Below, one piece after another: positions 52,650 through 61,964 of a stretch of 64,000 bases of DNA. A program made the translations under genes and the position numbers. The stretch is from Flammeovirgaceae bacterium UBA6059. GTDB taxonomy: Bacteria; Bacteroidota; Bacteroidia; Cytophagales; Cyclobacteriaceae. The notes under the pieces are model-generated. The model made no database searches, was not told the origin of the DNA, and was given only the letters and a program-made list of their open reading frames with translations. The stretch covers positions 248,001-312,000 of the forward strand of contig DIYH01000035.1 of the NCBI GenBank assembly GCA_002435755.1. Reading direction: 5' to 3'. Every line of letters starts with the position of its first letter. Position 1 is the first letter of the stretch.

Positions 52650-53848
52650 TCTTTTAGCGCTTTGATGATTTTCAGTTGTTGGATGGCCAGCATTGGGTAT
52701 ACCCCAAGGAACAATGCGATCAGCAATATGCTAATGCCCTGATCGTAGAACACCTGAGGATCAAGTGCGAAGGGCATGATGGGTTCGTATCCGAATTTCT
52801 CCATCGCTGCAGCTGTTTCGCCAGTGAGTAAGATCGGATTAGCCCAGAAATACACCACAATTGGAGAGGCTGCAATCAAGCCCAATGCAACACCCAAAAA
52901 ACTCAACAGAAGTATCTCTATGGCAACCATTCGCTGTATCCTGCTTTTCTTCATGCCTATGGAGTTGAGGATACCAAACTCATAGGTCCTTTCCTTAGTC
53001 ATCATTAGGAAAGTGCCAAATATGCCAAAACCAATGACACCATAAAGCACATACACCATCACAAGTCCCCCGTAGTAGTCCAGTTCTATCCCCTGCACCA
53101 AGTCGGGCATCATCTCTTTCCACGTCATGGCTTCATACACATCACTATCGCCAATGAGTTGTGATTGGACCTGCTCTGTAGCATCCGGATCATCAAGCAA
53201 GACCGAATAGCTGGTGATCATACCTTCAGCCCCAAAAAAGGTCTGGGCAATGCCCAATGGCAAATAGACCGCACTTTGGTCCAGGTCTGGCACGGGAAAT
53301 TTTAAAACCCCTGCAACCGGATACTTACCTACAGCATTGACACCATGATATCCCTGGCTTAGCAGTACCAATGTATCTCCCACACCAAGCTTCAAATATT
53401 CCGATAGGCCCGCACCGATCAATGCTCCATTATCTGTATGATAAACACCCTCTCGCAGTTTGTTTTCCAAATAGGAAAACTGAGCTTCGAGCGAAAGATC
53501 AACACCCGTGATCAGCGCTCCTTTGGTCTTGTCTCCATAAGAAGCCAGTGCAAACGAAGTGATGCGCGGAACTCCCATAATGATAGATTCATGACCGAGG
53601 TTCAGCTCTGTCAATGTCTCTTCGGGGAAACTGTTGTCGAGGATCTTTTCATCCCAGTAGTCTAGCTGGTGTACTCCAAGGTGACCAGTCAGGAACCTAA
53701 CTGAATTGTCAATCATCCGCTCATAAGAGCCTAGCTGCATCGACTGCATGACACATGCAAAAAACACGGCAAAGCCAATAGAGGACGCGGTGATCCACGT
53801 ACGCTTCTTATTTCGCCAAATATTTCTCCAGGCAAGCTTAAAGTTCAT
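52646..53848 (-). CDS. FtsX-type ABC permease (LolC/E-like), first
   Basis: 400 residues with the same architecture as its neighbour: LAWRNIWRNKKRTWIT start, TM1, periplasmic domain (about 45-265), then three helices (GIGIFGTFLMMTKERTYEFG region onward) and an ending YPMLAIQQLKIIKALKE. The repeated LAW(K/R)NIWR(S/N)KKR start shows that the two permeases are paralogues. It lies 30 bases after the LolA-like gene. Substrate is inferred from the context to be a lipid or lipoprotein. Confidence 0.92.
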   Translation of the reverse strand: MNFKLAWRNIWRNKKRTWITASSIGFAVFFACVMQSMQLGSYERMIDNSVRFLTGHLGVHQLDYWDEKILDNSFPEETLTELNLGHESIIMGVPRITSFALASYGDKTKGALITGVDLSLEAQFSYLENKLREGVYHTDNGALIGAGLSEYLKLGVGDTLVLLSQGYHGVNAVGKYPVAGVLKFPVPDLDQSAVYLPLGIAQTFFGAEGMITSYSVLLDDPDATEQVQSQLIGDSDVYEAMTWKEMMPDLVQGIELDYYGGLVMVYVLYGVIGFGIFGTFLMMTKERTYEFGILNSIGMKKSRIQRMVAIEILLLSFLGVALGLIAASPIVVYFWANPILLTGETAAAMEKFGYEPIMPFALDPQVFYDQGISILLIALFLGVYPMLAIQQLKIIKALKE

Positions 53849-53878
53849 GACTTTTACCTTTTGAGTTGAATGACCAGA

Positions 53879-54619
53879 TCATCTTATCGTTTTAAGGTTT
53901 TGGACTGAAAAGAATTTCTCTTCCAAATCAATGTCGAATTCGAAATCACCATAGATGATCACGGTCTTCTGATCGGGATTTTCAGCGGGGACCATTTCCA
54001 GGCGGGTTGGGATGACCCGTCCTCCAACCTCCCTGATATCGGACATGGTCATGGTATTGACGAGGTATCCGTCCTCATCGTAAAACTTTGTGAGCAACTG
54101 ATAGTAGTCCTCCTTACTGATATAAGATTCCAGCTTACCCCAAACAACAGCCGCCTCTTCCTTAGGGTAAAGCGTGATCTTCCAGGTATCATAGCCTGCA
54201 ATTATGGTATCACCTGAAAGCTCATGCGTGTAATCCACGACCACCGAAGATTGGTTGACCAGGTCATCATTCGTAAAGTCAGATCCCATCCAGCTCTGCA
54301 TCATCATGGATGGTGGCATTTTGATGACACGATCGATACTAGGTTGCCAACTCCAAAGTTCACGCTCTCGCTTCAAGGTGCCGGTACCTTTGTCCCTGGC
54401 AGGAGCGGTGATCAGTACCAGGCTAAATTCTGTGCCCAAAGACCAGGTTTTCATTGTGATCTCTCTCGTCCACTTCGGCCGCACTATCTGCATGGTCATT
54501 GTCCCCTGGTTGGATTTACCTTGCATCTTCTCATCAGCCTTTTTGATGATTTCGGTAGGGTCCTGAGCATGGAGCCCATGTATCATAGTGATTAAGAGAC
54601 CTGCTAGCAATAACCTCAT
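53879..54619 (-). CDS. Outer-membrane lipoprotein-sorting-like (LolA-fold) protein
   Basis: About 246 residues from the ATG at 54619, whose A overlaps the TetR stop (ATGA), which decides the start over an upstream TTG. Signal peptide MRLLLAGLLITMIHGLHAQ. The mature part has the half-barrel pattern of LolA/LolB-like proteins annotated as outer membrane lipoprotein-sorting protein: EIIKKADEKMQGKSNQGTMTMQ (start), WTREITMKTWS, RERELWSWQPSIDRVIKMPP and IYGDFEFDID near the end. It probably carries a hydrophobic cargo across the periplasm between the ABC transporter and the barrel. Second gene of the TetR operon. Confidence 0.88.
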   Translation of the reverse strand: MRLLLAGLLITMIHGLHAQDPTEIIKKADEKMQGKSNQGTMTMQIVRPKWTREITMKTWSLGTEFSLVLITAPARDKGTGTLKRERELWSWQPSIDRVIKMPPSMMMQSWMGSDFTNDDLVNQSSVVVDYTHELSGDTIIAGYDTWKITLYPKEEAAVVWGKLESYISKEDYYQLLTKFYDEDGYLVNTMTMSDIREVGGRVIPTRLEMVPAENPDQKTVIIYGDFEFDIDLEEKFFSVQNLKTIR

Positions 54620-55194
54620 CTTCTGCAATATTTATCAATTAGAAATTCTTCAAAATCGTCAAGCTGATAATCAGTTTTAACAAAGAGCTTCTGCATCCCA
54701 AGACCGTCAAACATAGCCAGCAACATCTGCGCTTCTGCTTTTGCATTAGGTACCCCAATACGTGACAAAAGGTCTTCAAAAATTGTCAGGTAAGTATTGA
54801 GCTTATTCACTGCTAGTTCATGGACAAAGCTGAATCGCTCCACCTGAATAGCCAGGCTGGTGATGAGCTTCCAAAGCTCCATCTTGTCACTCAACTCTTT
54901 AAAGGTGAACCTTATTATATTCTCAAGCATGACTCCAGGATCATCATCCACAACCTTATCCATCATGTCATGCTCTCCTTCTTTCAAGGAGTCGATCAGC
55001 TCTTTGAGAAGGTCTTCTTTGCTATCAAAGTAATTGTATAGTAACCCTTTGGAATAACCCGCTTCCCGAGCGATCTGGTTTATAGTGGTAGCCTCATATC
55101 CATTGGTCCCAAAAAGCTGTAAAGCAGCTGCCATGATCTTCTCCCTTGATTGGTCTCTGATCTCTTCAAATTGCGCCTTACTCCTTGGACTCAT
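54616..55194 (-). CDS. TetR-family transcriptional regulator
   Basis: 192 residues. The N-terminal HTH is clear: REKIMAAALQLFGTNGYEATTINQIAREAGYSKGLLYNYFDSKEDLLKEL (key parts ATTINQIAREAGYSKG and YNYFDSKEDLL). The ligand-binding helices follow, ending in DDFEEFLIDKYCRR. Its stop overlaps the start of the LolA-like gene (ATGA), so regulator and transporter genes form one transcript that it probably autoregulates. An effector could be a lipid or other hydrophobic compound, as usual for the family. A 14-base perfect palindrome was not found in the upstream 100 bases; TGACTGAACGGTTGGTCAAT just upstream contains an imperfect TTGACC-like inverted element (positions 55200-55225). Confidence 0.93.
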   Translation of the reverse strand: MSPRSKAQFEEIRDQSREKIMAAALQLFGTNGYEATTINQIAREAGYSKGLLYNYFDSKEDLLKELIDSLKEGEHDMMDKVVDDDPGVMLENIIRFTFKELSDKMELWKLITSLAIQVERFSFVHELAVNKLNTYLTIFEDLLSRIGVPNAKAEAQMLLAMFDGLGMQKLFVKTDYQLDDFEEFLIDKYCRR

Positions 55195-55308
55195 CTTCTA
55201 TGACTGAACGGTTGGTCAATCATAAAGTTACAGAGATTCCTTTATTATACAATATGATTTTTATCAGTCGGGGATTAGGCGTTCCATGGCTCTACAAGTC
55301 CTACTGCA

Positions 55309-56178
55309 CTACTGCAAATCAGCACATTTCTTACAGTAGACTTTCGCATCTTCCTGATGATAGCCAATAGATTCTCCACTACATATTTCATGCTGACAGC
55401 TATCGCAAAGCATGTCAAACTCAGCGGTCATCGTCTCAAAACCAACTATCGGCACCACTGTACCATCAATGATCTTTGGCCAGGTGTGCTTTTTGACTAT
55501 CATTGACTTGAATGCGTCATGCAAAGCTCTCCATCTTCGTATCATAGGTTCAGGAAGTCCAAACTCTACCATACTTTCTCTGAGCAGGCTTTCACGGTAT
55601 TCAAACAGATCTTCGTCAATTACCATCCAGTGGTGGGCCGTCCTTGGATACGAGCCGAAGTAGATTTTCTCACCTGTTATTAGTTCTTGAAGGAAATTGT
55701 ACTGCTTGCCTATGGCCCTGTCGAGAGTAGTCGAATGAAAAAAAGGTGCAAGCCGCTCATCTTCATAAACTTTTGAGTAAAAATGGGTCAGTATCTTCAG
55801 TAGCAATTTCCCATTGTCTAAAGCACCCCAAAGTTCTAAATCCGGTTTGGGTATTTCACACTTTAGTTCTTCTCTGTATTCATACTCCGATTCGATCTCT
55901 TTGAACTTGCCTAAATCGATAGCCAAATCATCTAAGACAAGGTCTGTCTTGGCTCTTGATATGCATAACAGTATTTGATCTTTACCAATAGCATCCTTCC
56001 TCAATTGTATAGGTCTCTTGTTTGCTGTATCTCCTGATAGAAGATGCGTCTTGCAAGTGCCACAGCTACCTCTTCTACATGAGTGCCTTATCGGCACTCC
56101 CTGTCTGAGTAGTGACTCTAGTATGGTCTCATCATCACGTGAACCATACTTTCTGTTGTTGATGGTAATTGTACTCAT
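55309..56178 (-). CDS. [2Fe-2S] ferredoxin - truncated globin - zinc-knuckle fusion protein
   Basis: 289 residues, three parts. Residues 1-85: plant/adrenodoxin-type ferredoxin with C34, C39, C42 and C72 (CRRGSCGTCKTHL, ILLCIS). Residues about 120-230: truncated-haemoglobin-like domain (LTHFYSKVYEDERLAPFF, ITGEKIYFGSYPRTAHHWM, VEFGLPEPMIRRWRALHDAF); H182 or H183 would be the proximal haem ligand. Residues 255-289: a CxxC-CxxC metal knuckle (C258, C261, C282, C285), with C266 near. No membrane or signal segment, so cytoplasmic. Likely an oxygen- or NO-reactive redox protein receiving electrons through its own Fe-S cluster; this is inference. It lies between the TetR operon and the XRE-cupin gene, all leftward, and appears to be monocistronic. 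Confidence 0.85.
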   Translation of the reverse strand: MSTITINNRKYGSRDDETILESLLRQGVPIRHSCRRGSCGTCKTHLLSGDTANKRPIQLRKDAIGKDQILLCISRAKTDLVLDDLAIDLGKFKEIESEYEYREELKCEIPKPDLELWGALDNGKLLLKILTHFYSKVYEDERLAPFFHSTTLDRAIGKQYNFLQELITGEKIYFGSYPRTAHHWMVIDEDLFEYRESLLRESMVEFGLPEPMIRRWRALHDAFKSMIVKKHTWPKIIDGTVVPIVGFETMTAEFDMLCDSCQHEICSGESIGYHQEDAKVYCKKCADLQ

Positions 56179-56349
56179 TAATTATTGTTTAGCTGGTTGA
56201 TCAAAGGAAGCACAATTTAGCACCCAATGCCAAACTTGCTAAAGCCTATCCAATCAAAACGTGTAGGTAAGTCAGTGGTCGAGTGGCCGTTTGGAGTTCA
56301 TGGATTAAGACAATTAGTAGGACACCCGGACGTAAGACGTCCTACTGCC

Positions 56350-56919
56350 TTAACCAGCAAATAGAAAATAGATCACCAATATCTCCACTTGCTCATCTCT
56401 TGCTATCGGGTAGTGAGGCATTCGGCCATCGAAAAAAATAGCATCACCCTTTCTCAGGTGTGCAGTATCCTCTCCTACCACATAATCGATCTCACCAGCA
56501 AGTACCATCTTAAACTCATAACCATCAGTTACCGTAGGCTCATAGCGCGCATGAGGGCTTACCGATAATTGTACTATATCAATGTTTAATCCGGACAGAT
56601 TCTGACTAAAAATGGACCTATAGCTAAATCCTACTCTATTCTCTTTCTCAATCTCTTGCCTATCCTCTTGTCGGATGAGCGTGAAGTTCTTCCCATTTTG
56701 TAGATAGAGGTCATCAAAAAAATCCTTAGGTGCCACCTGTAGTGCTTCAAGAATATTAATAAATACAGGAAGTGATGGAATAGTACGGGAGTTCTCGATT
56801 TTGGAGAGTAAGCTCTTGCTGACTCTGGACTGCTCACTCAACTCCTTTAGCGAAAGGCTTTTTTGGTTCCTAAGGGATTTGATCTTGCTTCCAATCCAAC
56901 TGATGACAAAGTTTCCCAT
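56350..56919 (-). CDS. XRE-family regulator with C-terminal cupin domain
   Basis: 189 residues. The HTH_3 domain occupies about residues 10-65 (KSLRNQKSLSLKELSEQSRVSKSLLSKIE shown by its parts SLKELSEQSRVSKS and LLSKIENSR). A cupin domain follows at about 100-185, with YEPTVTDGYEFKMVLAGEIDYVVG and AIFFDGRMPHYPIARDEQV, where His near 170 is a candidate ligand contact. This type senses small molecules. It diverges from the SusC gene across about 250 bases that contain two copies of a 14-base repeat, so it probably controls the SusCD operon and itself. Confidence 0.93.
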   Translation of the reverse strand: MGNFVISWIGSKIKSLRNQKSLSLKELSEQSRVSKSLLSKIENSRTIPSLPVFINILEALQVAPKDFFDDLYLQNGKNFTLIRQEDRQEIEKENRVGFSYRSIFSQNLSGLNIDIVQLSVSPHARYEPTVTDGYEFKMVLAGEIDYVVGEDTAHLRKGDAIFFDGRMPHYPIARDEQVEILVIYFLFAG

Positions 56920-56960
56920 GATTCAAGTGTTTACAAATGCTCAACAAAGATAAAGCCTAT

Positions 56961-57037
56961 GGTTTCATATTAGTCAACTTAATATATTATTAACAAACAT
57001 CTTCCTATCATCAAAAAAACAAAGGTTTCATATTAGT
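56961..57037. promoter_or_regulatory. Two 14-bp direct repeats between XRE-cupin and susC genes
   Basis: GGTTTCATATTAGT occurs at 56961-56974 and again at 57024-57037; the next bases (C/A)AA also agree. The start-to-start spacing of 63 bases equals six turns of B-DNA, placing both copies on the same face. The arrangement fits a regulator binding site, most plausibly for the adjacent XRE-cupin protein acting on both promoters. Protein binding is inferred. Confidence 0.55.
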
Positions 57038-57166
57038 AAATGAAGTCAATGTTAAGGTTGAGTAAAACTCATCGATTTATATCATACAACGGTAATTATT
57101 GGATCATCATAGTATCAAATCATGCTCAGACTTTTACGGTCTAAACATGAATAAACACACTATTCT

Positions 57167-60100
57167 ATGAAATCACTTTTACTTCAAATGAAATCTATCG
57201 GCCGTCACCTAAGGTCATGGTCGATTGTAGGTCTCGCACTATTAGTACTGCCTACGATCTCCTTAGCACAGACTAAAGTAATCAAGGGGACAGTGACTGA
57301 AGAAGCTACAGGAGAGCCGTTGGTGGGGGCCACAGTTACGGTCAAAGGTCAAAGTATTGGCACTATTACAATGATTGATGGTGGGTATACACTCAGTGTG
57401 CCCGAAGAATCTAATATTTTAATTTTTTCAAGTATTGGATACGAATCTCAAGAAATTCAAATAGGTGCTCGTTCAATCATCGAAGTAGCGATGGCGGTTG
57501 ATGTCCGCCAGCTTCAAGAGGTGGTAGTTACTGCACTCGGTGTTGAAAGAGAAACCAAAGCTCTAGGCTACTCTGTCCAGGAAGTGCAGGGAGAGGAACT
57601 TGTCACTGCGCGTGAAACTAATGTGCTCAACTCGCTTTCTGGTAAGGTGGCTGGAGTACAGATCACAGGGGGTAACTCAGGCGTAGGATCAACTGCACTG
57701 ATCTCTATCCGCGGAGATGGTTCTCTTATCCCTGGCAACAATTCACCACTCTTCGTGGTAGATGGCATTCCTATAAGCAACCGCACCGTCAGCAATCGAT
57801 CTGAAGGAAACCTTGAAGCGGATTTTGGCAATGGTGCACAGGAAATCAACCCAGATGATATCGAAACTATCTCCGTGCTCAAAGGGCCGAGTGCCTCAGC
57901 ACTTTATGGCTCGAGAGGAGCCAATGGCGTAATTCTTATTACTACAAAGACAGGGCAGGGAGTCAAAGGCATTGGTATCAGCTACAACCAGACCGTGAGT
58001 TTTGAAACCGCATTAAGAATCCCCAAATATCAAAATGAATTCGGTCAGGGCGCGGGTGGAGAATTCGAATTTGGCGATGGATTTGGAGCTGGCATCAACG
58101 ATAACATTGATGAGAGCTGGGGACCCAGACTAGATGGGCGTTTGATCAATCAACACAACAGCCCAACTTCATCTGGTTTCAGAGCCGGTGATTTCGCTTT
58201 GCGACCAAGAAACCCAGATGGTACTTTCTCCGATTCTGTAACACCACTTCCTTGGGTCGCCAATCCTGATAACATTGAGAATTTCTTCGAGACGGGACAT
58301 ACCGTCACTACCAATGTAGCACTAACCGGAGGAAACGATCAGGGCAACTTTAGAGTCTCCTACACAGATTTACAGAGTGAAGGTATACTACCCAACACTG
58401 ATTACAACAGAGGAACTTTTGCGATCAATGGTTCTTATCAGCTCAATGATTGGCTTAAGGCTTCAGCCTCTATCAACTATGTCAACAGCAACAGTGGCAA
58501 CCGCCCCAACAACTCCTATGGTACTGAAAACATCATGTACCTGTGGGTGTGGTTTGGTCGACATATCGACATGAATACACTTGAGAACTACTGGCAGCCA
58601 GGCTTAGAAGGTGTACAGCAGTTCAACTACAACTACAACTGGCATGACAACCCGTATTTCACAATGAATGAAAATACCAATGGGTTTGACAAAGACAGGA
58701 TGTTTGGTAATCTAAGATTGGATTTTGATCTGACCAAAGACCTAAAGCTGATGCTTCGGTCAGGTACTGACTTTTACAATGAGCTTAGAAAGAGTAGAAG
58801 GGCCTTTAGCAGTCAGAGGTTCGCTAATGGTCAATATCGTGAAGACCTGATCTACTTCAATGAACGCAATACCGATTTCCTACTGACCTACAACAAGGAG
58901 ATAAACGCTGACTTTAATGCCACGATATCTATAGGAGGCAACCGTCGTGACGAGGAGAACAGATACAGAAGATTTAGCGCTAACTCACTGTCTGTACCCG
59001 GGATCTACAACTTCGGTAATGCTGCTGAGCCGCTCACCAAAACACAGACCGACGATGAGCGGCGCGTCAATAGCCTTTACGGGTTTGCCAACATTTCTTA
59101 CAAAAACATCTTGTTTTTGGATGTAACCGGACGAAACGACTGGTCAAGTACATTGCCTAGTGACAACAATAGCTATTTCTACCCTTCAGTATCGCTAAGT
59201 GCAATTATCTCTGACATGGTGGATTTGCCAAGTGCATTCTCTTTCGTGAAACTGCGTGCCGGTTGGGCGAGCGTTGGTAATGATACAGATCCATATGCAT
59301 TGCGTAACACTTTCGCATTCAACGAGCCTTGGGGAGCAGATCAGCGAGTGAGCGCTTCCACAATCCTTAAGAATGCTGATCTCGTACCCGAAAAAGCAAA
59401 CTCCATCGAAGTAGGTGCTGATCTTAGGTTTTTCAGAGGAAGGCTCGGGCTTGATGTGACATATTATAAGACCAATACCAAAAACCAGATCCTGACGCTA
59501 CCTGTATCGCTGACCTCTGGGTTCGAATCGAGGATCATCAATGCAGGAGAAATCGAAAACCAGGGAGTTGAGTTGATGCTCAATGCTACAATATTACAAT
59601 TGGATAATGGTCTTACCTGGAACACTTCAGTCAACTATACTCGTAATCGCGGCAAAGTAATTGACCTGGTCGACGGTCTTCAGACCTATACAATCTCTTC
59701 AAACTATGTACAGGTCAATGCAGAAGTAGGCGGTAGAATGGGAGATGTCTATGGGACTGGTTTCCAGCTTGTAGATGATCCTGATAGTGAATTCTTTGGT
59801 CAGGTGGTGCATAACCAGGACGGTTTTGCCATCAGAGACCCTGAGCTGCGCAATTTGGGTAATTTCAACCCTGACTTCATGGTAGGCCTCCAAAACAACT
59901 TGAGCTTTAAAGGTTTCAACCTTGGAGTATTGTTTGACTGGAGACACGGTGGTGTCGTCAACTCACGCACCGTTTTAATAGGTGGTACATCAGGTATGAT
60001 GGACTTCACTGCAGTCGACAGAGAAGAGGGCATCATCTCTGAGGGCGTCATTCTTCAGGATGATGGCACTTATCGACCAAATGATATTCGATTATCAGGT

Positions 60101-60403
60101 CGGGACTATTACTGGTGGAGATATAACCGCGGCAATGAAGAGGTCGGCATGTTCGATGCATCATATCTCAAATTGAGAGAGCTATCATTAGGTTATTCTT
60201 TCCCTCGATCAATTCTTGGCAACCTGCCAATTCAAAGCCTTACCTTCTCTATTGTAGGAAGAAATCTTGCATTATGGACAGAAAATCCACACTTCGATCC
60301 TGAGACCATCTCCTTCAACGGTGGCACCATTGTACCGGGTGTCGAAGATATGGCAACTCCTTCTTCAAGAAGTATAGGTTTCAACCTCAATGTCAAATTC
60401 TAG
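57167..60403 (+). CDS. SusC/RagA-family TonB-linked outer-membrane transporter
   Basis: 1078 residues. Signal peptide to about 35. Residues about 38-115 are a carboxypeptidase-D regulatory-like beta-sandwich (VIKGTVTEEATGEPLVGATVTV), then a plug domain with VVTALGVERETKALGYSVQ and the diagnostic KGPSASALYGSRGANGVILITTK motif near 240 (shown as ALYGSRGANGVILITTK). The rest is a 22-stranded barrel ending in the strand RSIGFNLNVKF with terminal Phe. It imports a TonB-dependent substrate with its SusD partner at 60429. A TonB-box segment is not clear. Regulated presumably by the XRE-cupin protein. No glycan-degrading enzyme follows; the neighbours are phosphoesterase-type genes. Confidence 0.97.
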   Translation: MKSLLLQMKSIGRHLRSWSIVGLALLVLPTISLAQTKVIKGTVTEEATGEPLVGATVTVKGQSIGTITMIDGGYTLSVPEESNILIFSSIGYESQEIQIGARSIIEVAMAVDVRQLQEVVVTALGVERETKALGYSVQEVQGEELVTARETNVLNSLSGKVAGVQITGGNSGVGSTALISIRGDGSLIPGNNSPLFVVDGIPISNRTVSNRSEGNLEADFGNGAQEINPDDIETISVLKGPSASALYGSRGANGVILITTKTGQGVKGIGISYNQTVSFETALRIPKYQNEFGQGAGGEFEFGDGFGAGINDNIDESWGPRLDGRLINQHNSPTSSGFRAGDFALRPRNPDGTFSDSVTPLPWVANPDNIENFFETGHTVTTNVALTGGNDQGNFRVSYTDLQSEGILPNTDYNRGTFAINGSYQLNDWLKASASINYVNSNSGNRPNNSYGTENIMYLWVWFGRHIDMNTLENYWQPGLEGVQQFNYNYNWHDNPYFTMNENTNGFDKDRMFGNLRLDFDLTKDLKLMLRSGTDFYNELRKSRRAFSSQRFANGQYREDLIYFNERNTDFLLTYNKEINADFNATISIGGNRRDEENRYRRFSANSLSVPGIYNFGNAAEPLTKTQTDDERRVNSLYGFANISYKNILFLDVTGRNDWSSTLPSDNNSYFYPSVSLSAIISDMVDLPSAFSFVKLRAGWASVGNDTDPYALRNTFAFNEPWGADQRVSASTILKNADLVPEKANSIEVGADLRFFRGRLGLDVTYYKTNTKNQILTLPVSLTSGFESRIINAGEIENQGVELMLNATILQLDNGLTWNTSVNYTRNRGKVIDLVDGLQTYTISSNYVQVNAEVGGRMGDVYGTGFQLVDDPDSEFFGQVVHNQDGFAIRDPELRNLGNFNPDFMVGLQNNLSFKGFNLGVLFDWRHGGVVNSRTVLIGGTSGMMDFTAVDREEGIISEGVILQDDGTYRPNDIRLSGRDYYWWRYNRGNEEVGMFDASYLKLRELSLGYSFPRSILGNLPIQSLTFSIVGRNLALWTENPHFDPETISFNGGTIVPGVEDMATPSSRSIGFNLNVKF

Positions 60404-60428
60404 CAATCACTTTAAACAGATGTCAATC

Positions 60429-61877
60429 ATGAAAAACTTGAAAACATTTCTCTTGACCATGACCGTCTTGGTGATGGCAGGATGTACAGAGGATTTCGAA
60501 GAAATCAATAGTAACCCTAATGAACCTGAAGTAGTAACACCAGACCTACTACTACCTACGGTCATCTCGAATACAATGAATGAAGTTGTTGATTTCGCAT
60601 GGGACAATGGCAACATCGTCTCACAACTCACAGCTAAGATCAACTTCACAGATTTTGACAGGTATAACTGGGGCTCTGAGTCCGGTAGATGGAACGAACT
60701 CTATGGAAACCTGACTGAAGTAGAAGCTATCTTGACCTACGCTCGTGCTGAGGAAACAGCTAACTCCAGCTATGAGGGCATGGCCCTGGTGCTCAAGTCT
60801 TGGATATATTCCATCCTTACGGACAACTGGGGTGATGTACCTTATGAGGAAGCCATCTCACTGCAAACGGATGGCATATCTACTCCCGCTTACAATTCAC
60901 AACAGGAGATTTACACAGCGCTCATCACTGACCTGGCTACCGCAGATGACCTACTTTCGCTCGGTACCCCAATATTGGGTGGCGACATTCTCTATAGTGG
61001 TGACCTGATGAAGTGGCGTAAGTTGGCAAACTCATTGCGTATGCGCTATCTCATGCGTATCTCCAATGTCACTGATGTAAGCGGCCAAATGCAGCAAATT
61101 CTTGGCTCCCAGCCTCTTTTTGAAGGAAATGAAGACAATGCAGTTCTAAGATATCCTGCTACAAGTCAAGTGGATTCATGGCCTGTAAGCAATGGCCGAA
61201 TAGGTGGATTTGATGAGCACAGAATGAGTACGACAAGTGAGTCTGTTCTTAAGGGCTTTAATGATAACAGAATCTTCGCATGGTTTCAGCCTACCGACAA
61301 TCCTGATGATGACCCGGATCTTTTTGTTGGACTTCCCAATGGCCTAAGTGAAAACAACGCTTCGACTTTCAACGGTGGTGCATCTAATGTTTCCAGGCTC
61401 AACCAATCATTTTTTTACGATTCGCCCAATTCAGTGCAGGCACCATTGATGCAGTATGCTGAGCTTCAGTTCATACTGGCTGAGGCTGCCCAGCGCGGGC
61501 TGGTTTCGGGAGATGCACAGAGCTTCTATGAAGCTGGCATCCAAGCTTCATTTGATTTCTGGAATACCGCCCAGGATATGGATGTTTATCTGGCACAGCC
61601 CGGAGTAGCATATGATGGACAACTCGAAACCATCATCACTCAGAAGTGGTTGGCTTCATTCTTGGTAGGGGCTGAGGCGTGGTACGACTATCGTCGAACA
61701 GGCCTGCCTTCTTTCATCATCCCCGGTCAGGACAATGTCAATAATGATCAGGTGCCAGTGCGATTCTTCTATCCTGATAGTGAGCAGACACTCAATTCTG
61801 AGAACTACGATCAAGCTATCGATGCGATGGGTGGAACTGACGATCTCAATGCCAAAGGCTGGTGGGAATCAAATTAG
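60429..61877 (+). CDS. SusD/RagB-like outer-membrane lipoprotein
   Basis: About 482 residues from the ATG at 60429 (earlier start codons in frame overlap susC and lack a signal). Lipobox VMAGC with Cys near 18, then EDFEEINSNPNEP, the usual SusD start. The alpha-helical TPR-like body and the end YDYRRTGLPSFIIPG, characteristic of the SusD-like_2 branch, are present. It captures the substrate and covers the SusC barrel. It is encoded 25 bases after susC and the transcript may be attenuated at the hairpin after its stop. Ligand unknown; the branch often pairs with non-polysaccharide transporters. Confidence 0.95.
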   Translation: MKNLKTFLLTMTVLVMAGCTEDFEEINSNPNEPEVVTPDLLLPTVISNTMNEVVDFAWDNGNIVSQLTAKINFTDFDRYNWGSESGRWNELYGNLTEVEAILTYARAEETANSSYEGMALVLKSWIYSILTDNWGDVPYEEAISLQTDGISTPAYNSQQEIYTALITDLATADDLLSLGTPILGGDILYSGDLMKWRKLANSLRMRYLMRISNVTDVSGQMQQILGSQPLFEGNEDNAVLRYPATSQVDSWPVSNGRIGGFDEHRMSTTSESVLKGFNDNRIFAWFQPTDNPDDDPDLFVGLPNGLSENNASTFNGGASNVSRLNQSFFYDSPNSVQAPLMQYAELQFILAEAAQRGLVSGDAQSFYEAGIQASFDFWNTAQDMDVYLAQPGVAYDGQLETIITQKWLASFLVGAEAWYDYRRTGLPSFIIPGQDNVNNDQVPVRFFYPDSEQTLNSENYDQAIDAMGGTDDLNAKGWWESN

Positions 61878-61901
61878 TAGTAGTAATTTTTGCTTCATGA
61901 T

Positions 61902-61933
61902 AAGGGGCACCTAATTCAGGTGTCCCTTCTTTT
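61902..61933 (+). terminator. Intrinsic terminator or attenuator after susD
   Basis: An 11-base stem AAGGGGCACCT / AGGTGTCCCTT, with one G-U pair, has a 5-base loop and is followed by CTTTT. It lies 24 bases after the susD stop and before the phosphatase gene, so it can separate or reduce expression of the downstream genes. Confidence 0.7.
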
Positions 61934-61964
61934 CCCTAATCAATCTTTACTCCAGATCGCACCT

